64,000 nt of DNA. Origin: Streptomyces sp. Go-475 (GTDB lineage Bacteria; Actinomycetota; Actinomycetes; Streptomycetales; Streptomycetaceae). Position numbers and translations under genes: made by a program. The notes below the pieces were generated by a model. It was not told the origin of the DNA and did not search any database. It saw nothing but the letters and a program-made list of their open reading frames with translations. Positions 18,804 through 29,888 of this stretch are shown here, one piece after another; the first letter of the stretch is position 1, and each line of letters starts with the position of its first letter. The DNA lies in NCBI RefSeq assembly GCF_003330845.1, contig NZ_CP026121.1, forward strand, positions 2,709,501 to 2,773,500. The letters are read 5' to 3'.

Positions 18804-19250
18804 GTGTCCCCCCACACGACTTCCACCCCCCGGTTCCTGGACGCGGTGCGCCCGGGCCGCACCCACTGGCTGGAATTGCCGCCGCACCGGGCCAGCGTCA
18901 GAGCCGCCCGGCATGCCACGCGGGCGCGGCTGGCGGCGTGGCAGGTGCCCGACGAGGTGTGCGCGAACGCCGTCCTGCTCGTGTCCGAGCTGGTGACCAA
19001 CGCCGTGCTGCACACGCTCAGCGAACGGATCCTGTGCGGCGTGCGGCTGCTGCCCGAGGAGTGCTTCCGGCTGGAGGTCCACGACGGCGACCTCACGGGC
19101 CGCGGCATCCCCGAACGCTGCCCCGGCCTGGACGACGAGGGCGGCCGCGGCCTGCTGCTGGTCCGGGAGATAGCCGACAGCTGGGGCATCACCCGCTCGC
19201 CCCTCACCGGCGGAAACGCCGTGTGGGCGAGCCTGGCGACGGTGTCGTAG
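18804..19250 (+). CDS. HATPase-domain protein, anti-sigma-factor/AbaA-like kinase fold
   Basis: 148 aa GHKL ATPase domain standing alone. The N box is LLVSELVTNAVLH and the G box DDEGGRGLLLVREIADSWG. This layout is that of RsbW/SpoIIAB-type serine kinases and of the HATPase partner in WhiJ-type clusters. The GTG start at 18804 has GGAAGG 8 bases before it; the upstream in-frame ATG at 18750 lacks a ribosome-binding site. It is transcribed away from the HTH regulator. Confidence 0.85.
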   Translation: MSPHTTSTPRFLDAVRPGRTHWLELPPHRASVRAARHATRARLAAWQVPDEVCANAVLLVSELVTNAVLHTLSERILCGVRLLPEECFRLEVHDGDLTGRGIPERCPGLDDEGGRGLLLVREIADSWGITRSPLTGGNAVWASLATVS

Positions 19251-19261
19251 CGCCCGGGACC

Positions 19262-20215
19262 TCAGAACCCCAGTTTGCGCAACTGCCTCGGATCCCGCTG
19301 CCAGTCCTTCGCGACCTTGACGTGGAGGTCGAGGAAGACCGGTGTGCCCAGCAGGGCCTCGATCTGTTTGCGGGACTTGATCCCGACCTCCTTCAGGCGC
19401 TTGCCCTTGGGGCCGATGATGATGCCCTTCTGGCTGGGGCGCTCGATGTAGACGAAGGCGTGGATGTCGAGGAGGGGCTTGTCGGCGGGGCGGCCCTCGC
19501 GGGGGAGCATCTCCTCGACGACGACCGCGATGGAGTGCGGCAGCTCGTCGCGGACGCCCTCCAGCGCGGCCTCACGGATCAGCTCCGCGATCATGACCTG
19601 CTCGGGCTCGTCGGTGAGCTCGCCGTCCGGGTAGAGCGCCGGACCCTCCGGCAGCAGCGGGACGATCAGGTCGGCCAGCAGGCCCACCTGCTTGTCGCCG
19701 ACCGCCGACACCGGGACGATCTCCGCCCACTCGAAGCCCAGCTCCTTGCCGAGCTGGTCGACCGCGATGAGCTGCTCGGCGAGCGTCTTGCCGTCCACCA
19801 GGTCGGTCTTCGTGACGATCGCGATCTTCGGCGTCTTCTTGATGGACGCCAGTTCCTTCGCGATGAAGCGGTCGCCGGGGCCGAGCTTCTCGTTCGCCGG
19901 GAGACAGAAGCCGATCACGTCCACCTCGGCCCACGTCGTGCGCACGACGTCGTTGAGCCGCTCGCCCAGCAGGGTGCGCGGCTTGTGGAGCCCGGGGGTG
20001 TCGACCAGGATCAGCTGGGCGTCCGGCCGGTGCACGATGCCCCGCACGGTGTGCCGCGTCGTCTGCGGCTGGTTCGCCGTGATCGCCACCTTCTGGCCGA
20101 CCAGAGCGTTCGTGAGGGTGGACTTGCCCGCGTTGGGGCGGCCCAGGAAGCAGGCGAAACCGGCCCTGTGGACGGCTCCGGCAGGCTCTTCGGATGACTG
20201 GGTACGGACGCTCAT
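19262..20215 (-). CDS. era: GTPase Era, 16S rRNA-binding ribosome maturation factor
   Basis: 317 aa. The G domain shows G1 GRPNAGKST, G3 DTPGLHKP and G4 TKTD. The C-terminal KH domain (about residues 220-310) has the RNA-binding GXXG-type loop in IIIGPKGKRLKEVG. Era binds the 3' end of 16S rRNA during 30S assembly. ATG 20215 is preferred because GGGAG lies about 8 bases upstream; ATG 20224 is too close to that site. It belongs with the phoH-ybeY-CorC-cdd block, here separated by about 7 kb of inserted genes. Confidence 0.97.
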   Translation of the reverse strand: MSVRTQSSEEPAGAVHRAGFACFLGRPNAGKSTLTNALVGQKVAITANQPQTTRHTVRGIVHRPDAQLILVDTPGLHKPRTLLGERLNDVVRTTWAEVDVIGFCLPANEKLGPGDRFIAKELASIKKTPKIAIVTKTDLVDGKTLAEQLIAVDQLGKELGFEWAEIVPVSAVGDKQVGLLADLIVPLLPEGPALYPDGELTDEPEQVMIAELIREAALEGVRDELPHSIAVVVEEMLPREGRPADKPLLDIHAFVYIERPSQKGIIIGPKGKRLKEVGIKSRKQIEALLGTPVFLDLHVKVAKDWQRDPRQLRKLGF

Positions 20216-20292
20216 GCCGCCCATTCTCCCTGATCCCCGAAGCCGCCCCGTACCGGACGTGCGCGGTGAGCTTCCGGAAACCCTCACGCAAC

Positions 20293-20330
20293 GAAACGTC
20301 ACGGAAACACACCCGTACGCAACCGGAAAC
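20293..20330 (+). promoter_or_regulatory. GlnR-box array upstream of amtB
   Basis: Four 5-bp elements follow at an exact 11-bp period: GAAAC (20293), GAAAC (20304), GTACG (20315) and GAAAC (20326), each separated by 6 bases. The published GlnR consensus in Streptomyces is gTnAc-n6-GaAAc repeated, so three elements fit well and the first is imperfect. The array lies 55-92 bases before the amtB start, consistent with activation under nitrogen limitation. Confidence 0.7.
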
Positions 20331-20350
20331 GCACGCCGGTGACCCTCTGA

Positions 20351-22030
<1,680 letters not shown>

Positions 22031-22048
22031 CACCGGGGCCGCCTCGCT

Positions 22049-22095
22049 GCGGCTCAGCCGTCTGGCGGCGGCTCGGCCGCCTGGCCGCGGCTCAG
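22049..22095. repeat. 19-bp tandem repeat (2.5 copies) between convergent genes
   Basis: Units at 22049-22067 and 22068-22086 differ at three positions, and a partial third unit runs into the stop of the secreted-protein gene. Internal GGCGGC/GCCGCC pairing can form hairpins, so it may act as a two-sided terminator. Confidence 0.5.
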
Positions 22096-22568
22096 TCGAA
22101 CACGAACGGGCCCGGTGACTGCGGCCCGGCCGCCGTGCAGGTGATGGTGATGCCGAAGACGGTCATCTTCAGCGAGCCGCCGAAGGCCTCCAGGCTGTCG
22201 CCGGAGGCCACGGTGCCGTTGAGGGGGCCGACCTCGACGGGGGCGCCGGCGGCCATCGCCGGGTTCTCCTTGCCGGTGAAGGTGACGGTGCCGCCACCGG
22301 CCTTCACCAGCGTGAGCGTGGACGAGATCGAGTCCGCGCCGAGCGCGATCGGCGCGGTGATCGCGGAGGACTTGACGGTGACGGTGGCGGCGGTGCCGTC
22401 CTGGGTGGCCGTGAGCGTGGCGGTGCCGCTGCCGAAGGTGCCGCAGTCGGCGTCGATGGTCGCCGTCTGGGGGGTGACGGCGAGGGCCGCGGGGGCGAAG
22501 GCCAGCCCGGTGGCCGCGAGGGCCCCGGCCGCCAGTGACGCACCTGCTCCGATTCGCTTGCATCTCAT
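22092..22568 (-). CDS. Small secreted protein of unknown function
   Basis: 158 aa. The first 29 residues are a Sec signal peptide with a charged start (MRCKR), an Ala-rich hydrophobic core and an AxA cleavage site near ALA-VT. The mature part is Thr/Ala/Gly-rich and probably all-beta. It has two Cys (DADCGTF and TITCTAA) that could form one disulfide. I do not recognise a family. It sits convergently against glnK and has no obvious functional partner. Confidence 0.75.
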   Translation of the reverse strand: MRCKRIGAGASLAAGALAATGLAFAPAALAVTPQTATIDADCGTFGSGTATLTATQDGTAATVTVKSSAITAPIALGADSISSTLTLVKAGGGTVTFTGKENPAMAAGAPVEVGPLNGTVASGDSLEAFGGSLKMTVFGITITCTAAGPQSPGPFVFD

Positions 22569-22728
22569 GGGATTCCGGCTCCGTTTCCGTGTGGGGGGAC
22601 GGCTCGGGTCGCATTGCGGAGAGCCGAACCTGACGGTCCGTCGGAACTGACGGTTCCATTGATGCGCGAGGTGCGGGCGGCGGCAAGGTTGAAATTTGGC
22701 CTACTTACCGCCGGTTACACCATGGACT

Positions 22729-23082
22729 TCAGCCAGCGGTCACCGTGGCGCGAACCGTTCCGTCCGGGCCGGCGAGCAGCACCGGCGTCCCGACCCCGCC
22801 GAGGTCCCGTACCGCCGCCCGGTCCTCGTCGGACACGGTCTCCGCCTGCGTCACGACCGCCGCCGCCTCCAGCGAGGTCGCTCCGGAGGCCACCGCCATC
22901 GCCACCGCCGTCCGCAGGGCGCTGAGCTTCAGGGACGCGAGGGCCACCGTCCCCGCGACATACGTACGCCCGGTCTCGTCGCGCACGGCCGCCCCCTCGG
23001 GCACGCCGTTGCGGGCCCGGGCGGAACGGGCCAGGGTGACGATCTTGCGGTCCTCGGGGTCGAGCGCGCTGGTGTCGGTCAT
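22729..23082 (-). CDS. Degenerate cytidine deaminase-like protein
   Basis: 117 aa with the overall cytidine deaminase layout and the expected position beside era. The zinc and catalytic residues are missing: where active enzymes have C/H-A-E the sequence reads KLSALRTAVAMAV, and there is no PCxxC motif (VSDEDRAAVRDLGGVG at that point). It cannot be a normal deaminase. Its retention as an intact frame suggests a structural or regulatory role, unknown. Codon use looks normal. Confidence 0.72.
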   Translation of the reverse strand: MTDTSALDPEDRKIVTLARSARARNGVPEGAAVRDETGRTYVAGTVALASLKLSALRTAVAMAVASGATSLEAAAVVTQAETVSDEDRAAVRDLGGVGTPVLLAGPDGTVRATVTAG

Positions 23083-23109
23083 GAGCCGAGCATACGGAGC
23101 GGAGCACGG

Positions 23110-23672
23110 TCATCCGGCCACGGGGTACAGGGCTCCCCGGCGCCCCTCCGGCGAGGCCAGCCACTCCAGCTTGGCCGCGGTGTCCGCCTCGTCCAGCGGG
23201 GTGTGCAGGACGATCGTCAGGTCGGGCCGCACCGGCACCTTCAGCGCCGTCGCCTCCACGCACAGCAGTCCCACCAGCGGGTGGTCCAGCTCCTTGCGGA
23301 TCAGGTGTCGATCAGCCGCCGCAGCCCGTCGCACATGTCCCGCCGCTCCGGCTCCACCGCGGGCACCGGCGGATTGAGCCCGGCGAGCAGGTACAGGTGC
23401 CGCCGCTCGGCGTCGCGCAGCCGCAGCACCCGGGCGACGGAGTCCAGGACCTGCGGGGAGACGGAGATGTCCCGGCCCTGCTCCAGCCACTGGTACCAGG
23501 AGGCCCCGACACCGGCGAGCACGGCGACCTCCTCGCGCCGCAGCCCCGGCGTCCGGCGCCGGGCCCCGCCGTCGGGCAGGCCGACCTCGGCCGGGGAGAC
23601 GCGGGCACGCCGGCTCATCAGGAACTCGCGCAACTCGCTCCGCCGTTGGGACTTCAGCACGTCCTCGGGCAC
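23110..23672 (-). pseudogene. Remnant of an MmyB-type HTH regulator
   Basis: The 5' part (23672 down to about 23305) encodes an XRE HTH (RRRTPGLRREEVAVLAGVGASWYQWLEQG) and ends in LRRLIDT at a stop at 23301. The conserved C-terminal end of the same family (HPLVGLLCVEATALKVPVRPDLTIVLHTP) follows immediately in another frame, 23300 to 23110. The roughly 100-residue middle of the ligand-binding domain is absent. An internal deletion with a frame change explains this. The intact regulator would have controlled the divergent MFS gene. Confidence 0.75.
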
Positions 23673-23763
23673 GTAAGGATCCCCTCGTTCTTGCCTGGTG
23701 GTGCCACCACCAGGACAACTTGCCGCTCCCCACGGCTATTCCGGCGGACGCAGGCTCGTGGGC

Positions 23764-25209
23764 ATGGCGATCGACACCTCCCGTCCCCCAGCGACCGCAC
23801 GGCCCGGCAGCCCCCGGCTGTCGACGCGCGACAAGCTCGTCCTCTTCGTGCTGTGCGCGGCCCAGTTCATGGTCGCGCTCGACTTCTCCGTCCTGAACGT
23901 CGCCCTTCCCGTCCTCGGCGCGGACCTCGGCATGAGCCAGTCCGCGCTGCAGTGGGCGGTCACCGCGTTCGCGCTGCCGTCCGGTGGCTTCCTGCTGCTC
24001 TTCGGCCGGATCGGCGACCTGTACGGCCGCCGCAGACTGTTCCTCTCCGGCCTCGCCCTGTTCGGCGCGGCCTCACTGCTGGCGACCTTCGCCTGGGACC
24101 CGGCGTCGTTCCTCGCGGGCCGGGCGCTCCAGGGGATCGGCGCGGCGGCGATCGTGCCGACCGGCATGTCCCTGCTGACGACGACGTTCGCCGAGGGTCC
24201 CGCCCGGGACCGCGCCCTCGGCATCTCGGGGACGCTGCTCTCCCTCGGCTTCACCGTCGGCATGGTGGCCGGCGGTGTGCTGACCGACCTGCTCGGCTGG
24301 CGCTCGACGATGGGCCTGCTGACGCTGTTCGCCCTGATCGTGCTGCCCCTGGCCCCCGCCCTGCTCCCCGAGTCCCGCACCCCGGACCGCCCTCGCCTGG
24401 ACGTGCCCGGCGCGGTCACCGTCACCGGCGGTCTGCTGTCCCTGATCTACGCCCTGTCGACGGCGGCCGACCACGGCTTCGGCCGGACGGACGTGCTGGT
24501 GACCCTGGTCGCCGGCGTGCTGCTGCTCACCGCCTTCGCCGTCGTCGAGTCGCGTACCGAGGCGCCCCTGGTGTCCCTGCCGATGCTGCGCCGCCGCACG
24601 GTGGCGTGGGGCAACCTGGGCGGTCTGGTCACCTTCTCGATGATGTCGACGGTCGTCTTCGTGCTGACGCTGTACCTCCAGGAGGTGCTGCGCCTGTCGG
24701 CCTTCGAGACGGGCCTGGTCTTCGGCGTGCAGGGCGTGCTGTCGGCGGTGGCGGGCTCGTACGCCCCGAGGGTCATCGGCCGTCTCGGCGCGCACCGCAC
24801 CCTGGTCGTCTCGCTCGCGGGACAGGGCGTGCTCATCGCCGCCCTGCTGGGGCTCGGCACGGGCGGCTGGTCGGTCTGGCTCGCCACGGCCGGCGTCGCG
24901 CTGGCCAGCATGAGCCACCTGGGCGCGATCATCTCCTACGGCGTGACCGTCACCTCCGGGGTGCCCGACGAGGAGCAGGGCCTGGCGACCGGCCTGGTCA
25001 CCTCCACCCAGCAGGTCGGCATCACGGTCGGCATCCCGCTGCTGGGCGTGCTCGCGACGACCTCCGGCGACCTGCTGTCCGGCGTGCACACCGTGATGGC
25101 CCTGGACGCGGCGATCGTGCTGGCGGCCGCGGTGCTGGTCGCGGTGGGTCTGCGGCCCCGCAAGGGCGCCTCAGGGGCGGTCGAGGCGGAGGCGCTCGGC
25201 GCGCGGTAG
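23764..25209 (+). CDS. MFS drug exporter, DHA2 (EmrB/QacA) family
   Basis: 481 aa, 14 predicted helices. The N-terminal ALDFSVLNVALPVLG and the loop 2-3 motif GRIGDLYGRRR are family signatures; motif C lies in GFTVGMVAGGVLTD. It probably expels hydrophobic cations or antibiotics by proton antiport. It is divergent from the broken HTH regulator, a common pairing. The 3' end overlaps the convergent YjbR-type gene by 39 bp. The ATG at 23764 is preferred over the upstream in-frame codon because the upstream residues are not hydrophobic or conserved. Confidence 0.9.
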   Translation: MAIDTSRPPATARPGSPRLSTRDKLVLFVLCAAQFMVALDFSVLNVALPVLGADLGMSQSALQWAVTAFALPSGGFLLLFGRIGDLYGRRRLFLSGLALFGAASLLATFAWDPASFLAGRALQGIGAAAIVPTGMSLLTTTFAEGPARDRALGISGTLLSLGFTVGMVAGGVLTDLLGWRSTMGLLTLFALIVLPLAPALLPESRTPDRPRLDVPGAVTVTGGLLSLIYALSTAADHGFGRTDVLVTLVAGVLLLTAFAVVESRTEAPLVSLPMLRRRTVAWGNLGGLVTFSMMSTVVFVLTLYLQEVLRLSAFETGLVFGVQGVLSAVAGSYAPRVIGRLGAHRTLVVSLAGQGVLIAALLGLGTGGWSVWLATAGVALASMSHLGAIISYGVTVTSGVPDEEQGLATGLVTSTQQVGITVGIPLLGVLATTSGDLLSGVHTVMALDAAIVLAAAVLVAVGLRPRKGASGAVEAEALGAR

Positions 25210-25530
25210 ACCGGCGACGACCAGGTCGTAGGAGTCCTCGACGAGCTCCCGGACCAGCTGGTCCGGGAGGCCGCCGTCGGCCGTGACCGTGTTCCAGTGG
25301 CGCTTGTTCATGTGCCAGCCGGGGACGATCAGACCCGGGTACTCCTCGCGGAGCCGGATCGCGTCCTCCGGGTCGCACTTGAGGTTGACCGTCAGGGGCC
25401 GCGCGTCGAGGTGCGACAGAGCGAAGAGCTTGCCCCGCACCTTGAAGACGGAGATCTCCGGGCTGAACGGGAAGTCCTCGACGGCCGCGTTGAAGGACAG
25501 GCAGAAGGCGCGCAGCTCCCGGGGCGTCAT
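25171..25530 (-). CDS. MmcQ/YjbR family DNA-binding-fold protein
   Basis: 119 aa with the family pattern (LTVNLKCDPEDAIRLREEYPG near the middle and HWNTVTADGGLP near residue 77). The fold resembles a CyaY-like domain; function is unknown. Its start overlaps the stop of the CorC-type gene by 4 bp, placing it in the phoH-era operon block. Confidence 0.88.
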   Translation of the reverse strand: MTPRELRAFCLSFNAAVEDFPFSPEISVFKVRGKLFALSHLDARPLTVNLKCDPEDAIRLREEYPGLIVPGWHMNKRHWNTVTADGGLPDQLVRELVEDSYDLVVAGLPRAERLRLDRP

Positions 25531-26837
25531 TCCGGCTTCTCCTCCTCGTCCCGGGGCGGGTCCGCCGGGTCCACCGGCTCCGCCAGCACCGTCACGATCT
25601 TGTTCCGGCGGCCGGCCGCGGCCTCGGCGGTCAGGCGCAGCTCCCGGCCGTCGGGGAGTTCCACGACGGCCGACGCGCCGGCGATGGGGACCCGGCCCAG
25701 GGCCTTCGCGAGCAGGCCGCCGACGGTCTCGACGTCCTCGTCGTCGAAGGCGTCCAGGCCGTACAGCTCGCCCAGGTCGCCGATGTCGAGGCGGGCGGTG
25801 ACCCGGTAGCGGTCCTCGCCGAGGTCCTCCACCGGGGGCAGTTCGCGGTCGTACTCGTCGGTGATCTCGCCGACGATCTCCTCGAGGATGTCCTCGATGG
25901 TGACGATGCCGGCCGTGCCGCCGTACTCGTCGATGACGACGGCGACGTGGTTGCGTTCCTTCTGCATCTCGCGCAGCAGGTCGCCGGCGTTCTTGGTGTC
26001 GGGCACGAAGAACGCCGGGCGCATCGCCGTGGACACCTGCTCGGACTCGGCGTCGCGGCTGATGTGCGTCTTGCGGACGAGGTCCTTCAGGTACACGATC
26101 CCGACGATGTCGTCCTCGCTCTCGCCGGTGACCGGGATGCGCGAGAAGCCGGAGCGCAGGGCGAGGGTGAGGGCCTGGCGGATGGTCTTGAAGCGCTCGA
26201 TGACCACCAGGTCCGTGCGCGGCACCATGACCTCCCGCACGAGGGTGTCGCCCAGTTCGAAGACGGAGTGCACCATGCGGCGCTCGTCGTCCTCGATGAG
26301 GGACTCCTTCTCGGCGAGGTCGACCAGCGCCCGCAGCTCCGCCTCGGAGGCGAAGGGGCCGCGCCGGAAGCCCTTGCCGGGGGTGAGCGCGTTGCCGATG
26401 AGGATCAGCAGCGACGGGATCGGGCCCATGACCCGGGCCAGCGGCACCAGGACGTACGCGGAGACCGTCGCCGTGTTCAGCGGGTGCTGGCGGCCGATGG
26501 TGCGCGGGGAGACGCCGACGGCGACGTACGACACGAGGACCATGACCGCGATGGCGATCAGGAGGGCCTCGGTGGTGTGGTCGAACTCCATCAGGCAGCC
26601 GTACGTGATCAGCGCGGCGGCGGCCATCTCACAGGCGACGCGGACCAGCAGCGCCACGTTCAGATAGCGCGTCGGGTCGGCGGCGACCTGGGAGAGCTTG
26701 GCGCTGCCGCGGCGGCCGGAGCGCACGGCCTCCTCGGCGCGGAAGCTGGAGACGCGCGCGAGGCCCGCCTCCGCGCAGGCGGCGAGCCAGGCGACCACGA
26801 CCAGGGCGATCGCGCCGAGGGCGAGCTGCGGACTCAT
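25527..26837 (-). CDS. CNNM/CorC-type transporter-associated protein (hemolysin family)
   Basis: 436 aa: a DUF21/CNNM membrane domain with four helices (residues 1-175), two CBS domains (about 200-330, including VPRTDLVVIERFKTI and VIDEYGGTAGIVTIEDILEEIVGE), and a C-terminal CorC_HlyC domain (about 345-425). Members take part in magnesium or cobalt efflux. The neighbouring order ybeY, this gene, era is conserved in actinobacteria. It starts 7 bases after the ybeY stop. Confidence 0.94.
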   Translation of the reverse strand: MSPQLALGAIALVVVAWLAACAEAGLARVSSFRAEEAVRSGRRGSAKLSQVAADPTRYLNVALLVRVACEMAAAALITYGCLMEFDHTTEALLIAIAVMVLVSYVAVGVSPRTIGRQHPLNTATVSAYVLVPLARVMGPIPSLLILIGNALTPGKGFRRGPFASEAELRALVDLAEKESLIEDDERRMVHSVFELGDTLVREVMVPRTDLVVIERFKTIRQALTLALRSGFSRIPVTGESEDDIVGIVYLKDLVRKTHISRDAESEQVSTAMRPAFFVPDTKNAGDLLREMQKERNHVAVVIDEYGGTAGIVTIEDILEEIVGEITDEYDRELPPVEDLGEDRYRVTARLDIGDLGELYGLDAFDDEDVETVGGLLAKALGRVPIAGASAVVELPDGRELRLTAEAAAGRRNKIVTVLAEPVDPADPPRDEEEKPE

Positions 26838-26844
26838 GGGCGGC

Positions 26845-27342
26845 TTACGAGACGGTCGGCGCCGGGGACGGGCCGGTCAGGCCCCGCTCCGCGCGCCAGC
26901 CGTCCACGATGGCCGCCTGGAGGCCGAACATCTCGGCCTTCTCGTCCGGTTCCTCGTGGTCGTAGCCCAGCAGGTGCAGCACGCCGTGGACGGTGAGCAG
27001 CTGGAGCTCCTCGTCCATGGAGTGCTGCGTCTCCGCTTCCTTGCCCTGCTTCTCGGCGACCTCGGGGCAGAGCACGATGTCGCCGAGCAGCCCCTGCGGC
27101 GGCTCGTCGTCGTCCTTGGACGGCGGACGCAGCTCGTCCATCGGGAAGGACATGACATCCGTGGGGCCCGGCAGGTCCATCCACTGGATGTGGAGCTGCT
27201 CCATGGCGTCGGCGTCCACGACGATCACCGAGAGTTCGGAGAGCGGGTGGATGCGCATCCGCGCGAGCGCGTAGCGGGCGATGTCGAGGATCGCCTGCTC
27301 GTCGACCTCGGTGCCGGACTCGTTGTTGACGTCGATCGACAT
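26845..27342 (-). CDS. ybeY: Endoribonuclease YbeY, rRNA maturation factor
   Basis: 165 aa zinc-dependent RNase acting in 16S rRNA 3' processing and 70S quality control. The metal motif [13 protein letters not shown] is complete. It lies 14 bases after phoH on the same strand, an arrangement widely conserved with era. An acidic insertion (SKDDDEPPQ) lies before the metal motif. Confidence 0.97.
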   Translation of the reverse strand: MSIDVNNESGTEVDEQAILDIARYALARMRIHPLSELSVIVVDADAMEQLHIQWMDLPGPTDVMSFPMDELRPPSKDDDEPPQGLLGDIVLCPEVAEKQGKEAETQHSMDEELQLLTVHGVLHLLGYDHEEPDEKAEMFGLQAAIVDGWRAERGLTGPSPAPTVS

Positions 27343-27356
27343 GGTGCTGTGTGTGT

Positions 27357-28424
<1,068 letters not shown>

Positions 28425-28612
28425 GGGCCGGCGCTTAAGGCCTGCGGTTCCTCCTCGTCACGGCCGCACAGCTGAGGGCGGCCTCGCGATTCCCAGGGTA
28501 CGACGGGGGAGTGACAACGCCGTAGGGGTTTTGGGGCGGGGTTTCTCACCAGGGGTTCTGGAGCGACCGTTTCGAGGGCGACGGCACTTTTCGGCCTGGT
28601 CGGCCAGGACGG

Positions 28613-29749
28613 TCACGCCGAGCGCCGGAAGCCGATCGTCGGCACGGCCCGCCGCAACGGCCAGGGCCTGACCAACTCCTCCGACACGAGCCCCGCGAGG
28701 AACCCGTACCTCTCCAGCGCCGCCGCCGACTGCCCCTCCACCGACTGCACCCGCCGCCACCACGCCGCGATCTCCGACCACCCCGGCGCCGACAACGACC
28801 CTCCGAACTCCTGCACCGACAGCGCGGCCGTCAGCCCGGCGAACGCCAGCCGGTCCGCCAGCGGCCAGTCCGCCAGCGTCCCGGCCACGAACCCGGCGAC
28901 GAACACGTCCCCGGCCCCCGTCGGATCCAGCGCCTCGACCTCGATGGCCGGCACCTCCGCCGTCTCCCCCGTACGCCGGTCCACCGCGTACGCCCCGTCC
29001 GACCCGAGCGTGACCACCGCGAGCGGCACGTACTCGGTCAGGGCGTGCGCGGCCGCCCGGGGGGAGTCGGCGCGCGTGTACCGCATGGCCTCCTCCGCGT
29101 TCGGCAGGAACGCCTCGCAGTGCCGCAGGTCGGGCAGTGCCGCCAGGTCCCACGCGCCGGTGTCGTCCCAGCCGACGTCGCCGAAGACGCGGGTGCCCTG
29201 GCTCGCGGCCTGGGCGATCCAGGGCGCGCTGACACCGGGCGCGAGGGAGGCGACGGCGGCGCGGGCGCGGGGCGGGCACTCGGGGGCGGGCTCCTCGGGG
29301 GGCGGTTCGTGGCCGTGCGAGACCATCGTGCGCTCCCCCTCGTACGCCATGGAGACGGTCACCGGGGAGTGCCAGCCGGGCACCGTGCGCGACGGGGAGA
29401 GGTCGATGCCCTCGCCGTGCTCCAGGGCGTCCCAGCAGTAGTCGCCGTAGTGGTCGTCGCCGAAGGCCGCCGCGAGGGACGTCCTGAGGCCGAGGCGGGC
29501 CAGCGCGGTGGCCATGTTGGCGACGCCGCCGGGGCTCGACCCCATCCCGCGCGCCCAGGACTCCGTCCCGCGGACCGGGGCGGAGTCGAGGCCGGTGAAG
29601 ATGATGTCGAGGAAGACGGTGCCGGTGAGGTAGACGTCCCAGGGCGGGTCGTCCGGCGTGCGCAGCGGGGCGAGGGGATCGACCTGGGTCTGGCGGTGCG
29701 ATCCCTTTCCGGCCGGGCCCTTTCCTGCCGGGGCGGTGGACGCGATCAC
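28613..29749 (-). CDS. PfkB-family carbohydrate kinase
   Basis: 378 aa ribokinase-fold kinase. The C-terminal signature DPTGAGDVFVAGFVAG holds the catalytic Asp; the N-terminal GGVANMATALARLG is signature 1. Residues from about 345 extend beyond the core. The GTG start has GGGAG 7 bases upstream. Substrate unknown; it neighbours the glucarate genes but is separated by 139 bases holding a 7-bp inverted repeat (29765-29771 with 29787-29793). Confidence 0.9.
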   Translation of the reverse strand: MIASTAPAGKGPAGKGSHRQTQVDPLAPLRTPDDPPWDVYLTGTVFLDIIFTGLDSAPVRGTESWARGMGSSPGGVANMATALARLGLRTSLAAAFGDDHYGDYCWDALEHGEGIDLSPSRTVPGWHSPVTVSMAYEGERTMVSHGHEPPPEEPAPECPPRARAAVASLAPGVSAPWIAQAASQGTRVFGDVGWDDTGAWDLAALPDLRHCEAFLPNAEEAMRYTRADSPRAAAHALTEYVPLAVVTLGSDGAYAVDRRTGETAEVPAIEVEALDPTGAGDVFVAGFVAGTLADWPLADRLAFAGLTAALSVQEFGGSLSAPGWSEIAAWWRRVQSVEGQSAAALERYGFLAGLVSEELVRPWPLRRAVPTIGFRRSA

Positions 29750-29888
29750 GATGCGCTCCCTGACGTGGTGCGGATCAGGCCAGTGTGCACCACATCACCG
29801 ACAACGTGACGCCGATCACGCCGGACCCACCCGTCCCGTCAGCTCGCGCCGGGCTCCGCGCGCCCCCCGCCCCGGAAACGCGCAGGCC

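Noticed and set aside
22729..23082. Functional cytidine deaminase
   Set aside because: All zinc ligands and the catalytic Glu are missing from the expected positions.
23110..23672. Two separate genes: a 123-aa HTH protein and a second overlapping frame
   Set aside because: The second frame carries only the C-terminal family end, so a single decayed gene is more plausible than two genes.
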